From: a virus
Length of the DNA stretch: 37,923 nt
Virus record (IMG/VR): IMGVR_UViG_3300011116_000197
Span: 1 to 37,923 of that record
Direction: 5' to 3' (one strand)
Below the pieces are notes generated by a model, which did no database searches, was not told the DNA's origin, and worked only from the letters and a program-made list of their open reading frames with translations. A program made the translations under genes and the position numbers. Below, one piece after another: positions 28,728-36,000 of the stretch; the stretch's first letter is position 1; the number at the start of each line of letters is the position of its first letter.

Positions 28728-28738
28728 GGGACAGTTCT

Positions 28739-30625
28739 GTGACTTTTCAGAAAGGCAAAGCCAACCCTCGGACGGAGGCTATGGCTGGAGCAAAGGCTAA
28801 AGTAATAGCCCTTGTCTCTGAAGGCTGGGCGCCTCATAAGGCGATGGCTGAGGTGGGCAAGCAACCTGACACCATTCGCATTTGGATGATGCGGGATAAG
28901 AAGTTTGCCGCTGACCTAGCACAGGCAAAGGAAGACGCTAAAGAGCGTTCCTTGACCGCCTTGGGCATAGCCCGTGAAGATATAAGTTTTCCACAGTTCT
29001 CTGAGATGTTTTTAGAGCAGAAGGTCTTTCCCCACCATCAGGACTGGATTGACCTATTAGAGGGACGGGAGCCTAGTTGGCTCCATCCAAGTATGATTTA
29101 TGAGAAGGGCGACCCTAACCGCCTTCTTGTAAATGTGCCGCCTGAGCACGCTAAGTCCACCGTTATCACGGTGAACTACTCTACCTACCGCATCGCGCTA
29201 AATCCTAATGTCAGAATCATCGTAGTTTCTAAGACGTTAGTCAAAGCACGTGAGTTCGTGTATGCCATTAAACAAAGGTTAAGCCACCCGCGCTGGTTGA
29301 AGTTGCAGACAACTTTTGGACCAGAAGGGGGATGGAAAGAAGATTCCGATACCTGGCGTGTTGACACTGTCTATTTGGGAAGCGATGCCCGTAATTCATC
29401 TGAGAAGGACCCAACGATTCAGGCACTCGGTATGGGGGGTCAAATCTACGGTGCCCGTGCCGACCTCATCATCCTAGACGACTGTATTACCACTGCTAAC
29501 GCTCACGAGTATGAGAAGCAGATTAACTGGTTGCAAAAAGAAGTTATTACCCGTTTGGGTAAGAATGGCAAGTTGTTAGTAGTAGGAACCCGAATTGCGC
29601 CGACAGACTTTTATAAAGAACTTCGTGACCCGAAACATTGGTCGGGCGGTAAGAGCCCGTTCACTTACATGGGTATGCCTGCCGTGCTGGCGTATGCGGA
29701 TAAGCCAAAAGACTGGGAAACTCTCTGGGCTAAATCGGACGTTCCGTGGGATGGCGATGATGAGACACCTGACGAGCAAGGGCTCTACCCGAAATGGGAC
29801 GGTCCAACACTCGCCCGACGTAGGGGAGAGGTAACTCCATCTACGTGGGCGCTGGTCTACCAGCAAGAAGATGTTAACGAAGATTCTATTTTTCCCGCTG
29901 AACTGGTGCAAGGTTCGCTCAATGGAATGCGTAAGCGTGGTCCACTAAGACCAGGCGCTGTAGGACATCCAACACAGGTTGAGGGATATACCGTTGTAGG
30001 TTTTGACCCTGCTATGGCTGGCAATGCTGCGTTTGTAGCGATGACCTATAACAGGCACGATGGAAAAATTTATGTGTTGGACTGCTTGAATATGGCAGAA
30101 CCGACACCACAGAAGATTAGGCAGGCAATTGAGGAGTTTGTTCAAAGGTATAAACCACAAGAACTCCGCGTTGAAATTAACGCCCACCAAAAAGCCTATG
30201 CCCTTGACTCCGACTTACAGCAATGGCTCGCATCTTATGGTGTTCGCCTCAATGCTCACTTCACTGGAAAAAACAAGTGGGATACCAACTTCGGAGTCGC
30301 AGGAATGTCTACGCTCTTTGGAACCATCATCAATGGCAAGCACCAAAAAAACAACATCATTGAACTCCCTAGCACTGAAAATTCTGAAGGACTTAAGGCT
30401 TTAGTTCAACAACTTATTACGTGGAAACCCAACACCAGGGGCAAGACTGACTGTGTGATGGCTATGTGGTTTGCTATTTTAAGATGTCGTGAATTTATGC
30501 AACAAAACTCTTATGTGCAAAAGTATGCTCACAACCGTTGGGCTACTAGAGCACAGGCACAAAAACGTTACTCAGTAAATCTAGACGAAGCCATTGCAGA
30601 GCAGTGGCAACAGACATACGGATAG
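28739..30625 (+). CDS. terL: Terminase large subunit with N-terminal small-subunit-like HTH
   Basis: Residues about 18-75 form a TerS-like helix-turn-helix (VIALVSEGWAPHKAMAEVGK, then DTIRIWMMRDKKFAADLAQA). The large-subunit ATPase follows: degenerate Walker A VPPEHAKST at 133-141, Walker B LIILDD at 243-248, and VVGTR at 281-285. The RNase H-like nuclease has GFDPA with D423, VEIN with E479 and TDCVMAMWF near the end. It drives genome packaging through the portal. The start is GTG 28739 with a weak ribosome site; the next Met is residue 15. No separate small subunit gene is seen nearby. Confidence 0.93.
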   Translation: MTFQKGKANPRTEAMAGAKAKVIALVSEGWAPHKAMAEVGKQPDTIRIWMMRDKKFAADLAQAKEDAKERSLTALGIAREDISFPQFSEMFLEQKVFPHHQDWIDLLEGREPSWLHPSMIYEKGDPNRLLVNVPPEHAKSTVITVNYSTYRIALNPNVRIIVVSKTLVKAREFVYAIKQRLSHPRWLKLQTTFGPEGGWKEDSDTWRVDTVYLGSDARNSSEKDPTIQALGMGGQIYGARADLIILDDCITTANAHEYEKQINWLQKEVITRLGKNGKLLVVGTRIAPTDFYKELRDPKHWSGGKSPFTYMGMPAVLAYADKPKDWETLWAKSDVPWDGDDETPDEQGLYPKWDGPTLARRRGEVTPSTWALVYQQEDVNEDSIFPAELVQGSLNGMRKRGPLRPGAVGHPTQVEGYTVVGFDPAMAGNAAFVAMTYNRHDGKIYVLDCLNMAEPTPQKIRQAIEEFVQRYKPQELRVEINAHQKAYALDSDLQQWLASYGVRLNAHFTGKNKWDTNFGVAGMSTLFGTIINGKHQKNNIIELPSTENSEGLKALVQQLITWKPNTRGKTDCVMAMWFAILRCREFMQQNSYVQKYAHNRWATRAQAQKRYSVNLDEAIAEQWQQTYG

Positions 30626-30632
30626 GAACTAA

Positions 30633-32366
30633 ATGTTATCTATTGAGCAAATCTCAGCCCGCGTAGAAAACCTACGTGAGCGTTCTGCTGAGCGTGATGC
30701 ACGACAACAAGACGTGCTTGCTGTCCGTAAAGGTCAGATTGCAAGTGTATATCCTGATTTTTTTCCTGAAGGTGTAGATGCAAATGTCGTTGCAAATTTT
30801 ATTGACATTGTTGCACGTGACCTTTCAGAGGTTATGGCGCCTCTACCGTCGGTCAACTGTTCGGCAGCGAATCAGGCTAATGACCGCGCTCGTAAGTTTG
30901 CTGACACCCGCACTCGTATTGCTACTAATTATTTTGCTCATTCAGACCTTCAGGTCCAGATGTATACAGGCGCAGACCTATACATCACATTCGGTTTCGT
31001 TCCATTCATCATAGAATTGGACGAAGAAGCAGGGCTGCCGCGTATCCGCATAGAAAACCCAGTGGGCGCTTACCCAGAGTTTGACCGCTATGGTCGCTGC
31101 ATTGCCTTTGCAAAACGCTACTATATGGCTACTGGAGAACTTGCTTCGCAGTTCCCTGAGTATGCAAATATCTTGCTTGGCAGAGAAATGTACAAGTCAG
31201 ATATGAACTCACAGTTAGAGGTTATTCGTTATTATGACGACCAGCAATCTATTCTGTATGTACCAGAACGCAACAACCTAGTACTGTCACAGGCTAAAAA
31301 TCCTATTGGCAAGATGATGGTTGTAGTAGCACGCCGTCCTTCAGTTGATGGCGAGATGCGTGGACAGTTTGATGATGTACTCGGTATTCAGTTGCTTCGC
31401 AATAGGTTCGCATTACTTGCGATGGAAGCAGCGGAAAAGTCCGTTCAGTCTCCGATTGTTTTGCCATCAGATGTTAACGAACTGGAAATGGGTGGCGATG
31501 CTGTTATCCGTACTGCTAACCCTGCTGGTGTACGCCGTGTTGATTTAAATATTCCACCTGGAGCATTTACAGAACAAGCACTACTACAGCAAGAATTACG
31601 TACTGGAACACGTTATCCAGAGGGACGTACAGGAAACATTGATGCCAGCATCATCACGGGACAAGGTGTGCAGGCGCTTATGGGAGGCTTTGACACACAG
31701 GTCAAGTCTGCTCAGGCTATCTTTGCTTCATCATTACGTGATGTTATCTCCGTCTGCTTTGAAGTAGATGAGAAGTTTTTTGACTATGAGAAAACTATTC
31801 GTGGTGTAGATGCTGGTAGCCCATACCAGATTACATACAAGCCGTCTAAGGATATTAAGAAGGATTACTCAGCCGATGTCCGCTATGGAATGTTGGCAGG
31901 ACTTAACCCAGCACAGGGTCTTATTTTTATGTTGCAGGCACTTGGCGGCGGTTTAATTTCAACAGACCTTGCTATGCGTGAGTTGCCGTTTGGTATTAAC
32001 GTAACACAAGAACAAGAAAAGATTGAGATTGAGAATATGCGTAAGTCGCTAGTTCAATCTCTACAAGCCTATACACAAGCCATTCCGCAAATGGCAGTGC
32101 AAGGTGGGGACCCATCAATGGTAATTAAGAAGGTGGCTGATGTCATCAAGGCACGTCAGAAAGGTGTGCCGATTGAAGATGCAGTTGAAGAAGTCTTCGC
32201 ACCAGAATTACCTCCTGCTGGCGCTCCTCAGGTTGAGCAACCGTCCCCTGCTCCCGCTGCGCTGGCAGGAGGCGCTCCTCAACCACCATCACTACAAACA
32301 TTACTATCTAGCCTTTCGGCTGGTGGGACAGCAAGCGCTAGCGCCAGAACTGCTATACGGAGGTAG
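30633..32366 (+). CDS. Portal protein, 577 aa
   Basis: Placement directly after terminase, length and composition fit a portal. The N-terminus is helical (SIEQISARVENLRERSAERD), followed by VVANFIDIVARDLSEVMAP, YITFGFVPFIIELDEEAG and IRIENPVGAYPEFDRYGRC, as in portals of actinobacterial phages. A long helical section lies in the middle, and the C-terminal 60 residues are Pro/Ala-rich. It forms the dodecameric ring for DNA entry. TAGGAAC gives the ribosome site. GGAGG at the end of this gene serves the next gene. Confidence 0.88.
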   Translation: MLSIEQISARVENLRERSAERDARQQDVLAVRKGQIASVYPDFFPEGVDANVVANFIDIVARDLSEVMAPLPSVNCSAANQANDRARKFADTRTRIATNYFAHSDLQVQMYTGADLYITFGFVPFIIELDEEAGLPRIRIENPVGAYPEFDRYGRCIAFAKRYYMATGELASQFPEYANILLGREMYKSDMNSQLEVIRYYDDQQSILYVPERNNLVLSQAKNPIGKMMVVVARRPSVDGEMRGQFDDVLGIQLLRNRFALLAMEAAEKSVQSPIVLPSDVNELEMGGDAVIRTANPAGVRRVDLNIPPGAFTEQALLQQELRTGTRYPEGRTGNIDASIITGQGVQALMGGFDTQVKSAQAIFASSLRDVISVCFEVDEKFFDYEKTIRGVDAGSPYQITYKPSKDIKKDYSADVRYGMLAGLNPAQGLIFMLQALGGGLISTDLAMRELPFGINVTQEQEKIEIENMRKSLVQSLQAYTQAIPQMAVQGGDPSMVIKKVADVIKARQKGVPIEDAVEEVFAPELPPAGAPQVEQPSPAPAALAGGAPQPPSLQTLLSSLSAGGTASASARTAIRR

Positions 32367-32368
32367 TT

Positions 32369-32626
32369 ATGCCACCGCGTAAAAAAATTAACAAGGCTAA
32401 ACCACAGCCTAAGCGTAAGCGCACAACAAAAGAACCTGTACTAGTAAAGATTGATTTCTGGGCTATTGCAGCAAAAGAAGTTTATGACGCTTGTCTCCGT
32501 GCTGGTTTTGATGAAGGGACTGCAATGGCTTTTGCTATGGATAGGTCAAGTTATCCTGACTGGATAGTTGACCCGCTAGACCCAATTAAAAATCCGTTGG
32601 ATGATTTTGATGAGGATGATGACTAA
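32369..32626 (+). CDS. Small protein with basic head and acidic tail, 85 aa
   Basis: The first 22 residues are Lys/Arg/Pro-rich (MPPRKKINKAKPQPKRKRTT). The core FWAIAAKEVYDACLRAGFDE then AMAFAMDRSSYPDW is helical, and the end is acidic (DDFDEDDD). I recall similar small proteins after portal genes of actinobacterial phages. GGAGG overlaps the portal stop. Function unknown; it may assist portal or head assembly. Confidence 0.75.
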   Translation: MPPRKKINKAKPQPKRKRTTKEPVLVKIDFWAIAAKEVYDACLRAGFDEGTAMAFAMDRSSYPDWIVDPLDPIKNPLDDFDEDDD

Positions 32627-33024
32627 TGGCAATTAACGAAAAAATTTCTGGTATTGGTGCTATGTCTGAACGTACTGACCTTAACGTTTCTCAACAACCA
32701 ATTCGTTATATCTCTGGTCTACCTCAAGGTCAGGGACAAGCAACCTACGACCAACAGGCTGCTGCTCCTATGGCTGCTACTCCACAGATTGAATCAATCG
32801 GTATTGGTGCTTTAGATATTACTCCTATTACGGCTGAGACTAAATTTCCTGACCAAGATATTTTAACTGGTGCAAGTTTTAGCAACAAAGGTGATTCTGC
32901 GCTACTTAACCTGCCGTATCAACAACCTACAATTATGACTACCCTTGGCAAGATTAATCAAAACGACCCTACTGGAGACACAGAATTGTTTATGATGTTG
33001 TTTCAGAATAAAGGTCTTGGTTAA
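32626..33024 (+). CDS. Low-complexity small virion-region protein, 132 aa
   Basis: It starts and ends with one-base TAATG overlaps. The protein is Gln/Pro/Ala/Ile-rich with little predicted structure (for example SQQPIRYISGLPQGQGQATY). The C-terminal 20 residues (DTELFMMLFQNKGLG) could be a short helix. No family recognised. Its place before the giant protein suggests an assembly partner or chaperone for it. Confidence 0.7.
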   Translation: MAINEKISGIGAMSERTDLNVSQQPIRYISGLPQGQGQATYDQQAAAPMAATPQIESIGIGALDITPITAETKFPDQDILTGASFSNKGDSALLNLPYQQPTIMTTLGKINQNDPTGDTELFMMLFQNKGLG

Positions 33025-36000
33025 TGCCACGTAAACCATTACTTGACCCAGCCATTGCAGAGGTTAGTCCTAACTTTTACAACGCTGCTTTACAGTCGCA
33101 ACTTTCAACGAGTGAACAGCAATTAGTCACGCAAGCATCTTTAGCGTGGAAGACTGCTAATACACTAATGAAGTTGAGCAAAGATAAAGCCCGTAAGCAA
33201 TTTTTGGAATTGACTCCTGATGTGCAAAGCGCGATTAGATATATGTATCCTAGTCGTGAAGAATTTATGCCTGAGCAAAGTCTAGGGCAAAGACTTGCAC
33301 AGAATGTAATTAAAGGCGCAGGTGCAGTAGTTCAGGCTTTTGGTAGTCCAATTATTAACGCATTTAGAGCCGTAGAAACTTATGGTCGTGCAATTAATTT
33401 GCCATACCAGTTAGAGCAAAAACGTGAGCAAGGTATTAATATTCTTGATAAGCGTGTTCTTTCAGATACTTATTATGGCAAGAACAACTGGCGTCAAGAC
33501 CGTGTAGAAGAATACAACAAAAAGTATGGCGTTGCTATGACAACGTTAGCCCGTGCTATTGCGGAAGGTAGAACTCCTGGCGAAGCCATTGATTTATACG
33601 GCAAGTTTGATGAAGATATGTATACCGCCATTCAGTTTATGAATGACCAACCTAAGCGTTTTAATACGTTTATGGAATCTGTAAAGATAGATGCTCAGGT
33701 TTCTTGGGGTAGAGACATACTTAATAAATTTGTTCCTACAGAATCAGTTGCTGATAATCCAAAAGTAGACACTAATCATTGGGCGGTAAAATTCTCTAAA
33801 TTTCTTGGTCTTGATGTAACAACAAAAGAAGGCAGACTTAAAGCAAAAAAGTTTACATCTGGTGGACTAGATGGTATTTATCAAACTGCTATTGACCCAC
33901 TAAGTTATACAGGTATTTTTCCAGCGCTTAAAGGTGTAACTACGGGTATCCGTGGTGTTCAGATGACTGGCAAGGAAGCAAAGACTTTAGTCGGTCTTAA
34001 ACCTAAAGGACAGCGCCTTGCAGATATTTATCAAGTAATTGCTGAACGTAATGGCAATGCTTCTGATGCTATTAACTGGGCATTCCAGCAACCAGAAGTT
34101 ATAAAATTTTGGGATAATGAACTTGGTCCACTAATTAAAAACTATGCCGATGCTCCTAATGCTACAACCAAGGCTGCTGCATATAATGAGATTGCTCAAT
34201 CGTTTCCAGATTTTGCTAATAGAGAAATAATTAAAGAACTTGCTAGTCCAGAAGTAAAAGCATTTAATGCAAAAGGTGCAGAAAACTTTTTTGCTAATAT
34301 TGATGACTTCAATAGACTATTAACTAGTCGTGTAGATGGCACAAGTTATGTTCGCAATGGTATTCCTTCTGCAAGTTTTTCACGCAGAATTGCTACAACT
34401 GTAGAAAAAACAGCACGTGCTATCTTTAGTCCTACCATTACTGCTAAGACAAACCCCGAAGTTTTGGCTAAAGTAGATGAAGAACGCCAAGCGGCTATGG
34501 ATATTCTTAAATCTGTAGCAGATTCTGATGACACTCTTATCAATCCTAATATTGGTGAGATACTTACTCTTGGTAGAGATACTTCTAAAACTCAACGCCG
34601 TCTAGAAAAACTAGGTGCAGCCTTAGCACGTAGCCCAGGACGTATTCTTTTTGGTCCCGATGCAACTAAAACAGCACAAGATTTCCGTAATCTTGCTAAC
34701 GAAGTACTGCCAACTCGTATTGCAGATGCTTTAACACAGTCATACTTAGATGAAACTGCTGAAAATCAGTTGACTATGGTCCGCAATTTATATCAAGCCG
34801 TTATGTATAAGGCTGGTATGAATGGTTCTAATGGCGGTCAAGCGCATATGGCTAATATTCTAGCCAGTACGTTTAATGAACTTGGTATGGGTACCGCTAC
34901 TCGCACAGAGATACCTTTGGATTATGCGAATGTTGTGAATCCTAGTGCATTCCGTATGGAAAATGATGTTCCTTTAGTAACTGGTAAAGGAATTATTCAT
35001 TTAAGTCAAGCAGTAGAAGGCATTGCTCCACTGCCATATGACTTGATTTATCAGTATGGCGCAGGTTCTAAACTTTCTCAGAAGATTAACTTTATGAATC
35101 TTCTTGGCGGCGCTACACGAAATAATCTAGTCCGTATTTATACAGATTTTTGGGCTAACCAAACTTTGTTCCCACGTCTAGGTATTCGTTCTGCAATAGA
35201 TGAAGCCTGGTTTATGTATATGGCTGTACCGTGGTACAACGTTCGCCAGTACTTAACAGGTGCTGCGGTTAAACCTACCCGTGTTCTTGAGACCATCACT
35301 GGTAGTAAGAGTGCTATGGGTATGTATCGCCGTGGACTTTATAAAATTCCTGGTGTTGGTAAGTTATTAGACCCTACCCAAAAGATAACACCTATTGACC
35401 GCTATGAGTCGGTTAAGCGTTTGGCTAAAATTGAATCTAAACGACGCGGGTATGATGTTCCAGAATCTGAAATTGCTATGTCTCTTATTCGTGAGGATGT
35501 AGTACGTCAGGCTAAAGAAATATACGGAGATACTCTCAGCCCAGAAATGTGGGAAAACATCCGTAAGTTGATGAAACACAATCCGCAGGTTATGGATTCA
35601 GTAGTTAACTCTCTTGCCGCACGTTCTTCTATTTCTGGCAAGATTGACGTTGATTATGTAGACACAATGTTTACACCTAGCAATCTAAGCAAGATGTATG
35701 AAGACTATGGTCTTATTGCTTCTAAAAACTTTAGACCTATTCAAGTCAGCAAGATGACTGAAAAACAAGTAGCCATTGCACATTATCGCAATTACTCTTT
35801 GCGTTTTCCTTATAATGGCAAGACAGTTGCTGAAGGTATTTATATTTCACCTGCTACTGCTTTCTTTAAACATAATGCTTTAAGACCTAACCATCCAGAA
35901 GATTTAGTTGCAGCACGTAATGAACTACTAGAAAAAGTAGGCGTTAAGTATTCTGATGAAATAGGCGGCTATGCTATAACTAATGAGAAAGCCGTCAAGG

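Larger units (their letters stand above)
27906..28738. other. Divergent control region, probable origin/promoters
   Basis: These 833 bases hold no convincing gene and divide the two arms. From left to right they contain a GC-rich multibranched element (27946-28118), small hairpins at 28147-28159, 28168-28204 and 28205-28215, a 6-bp hairpin with a nearby T5 (28263-28286), a nested hairpin (28366-28410), a tandem 10-mer (28516-28535), two hairpins (28617-28670) and a 12-base palindrome (28716-28727). Promoters for both arms must lie here, but I could not place a clear -35/-10 pair. Origin and packaging-site functions are reasonable inferences. Confidence 0.7.

Noticed and set aside
27906-28738. 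CRISPR-like array or tRNA genes in the repeat-rich control region
   Set aside because: Repeats are irregular, without constant spacers, and no cloverleaf with a T-arm was seen here or elsewhere in the window.
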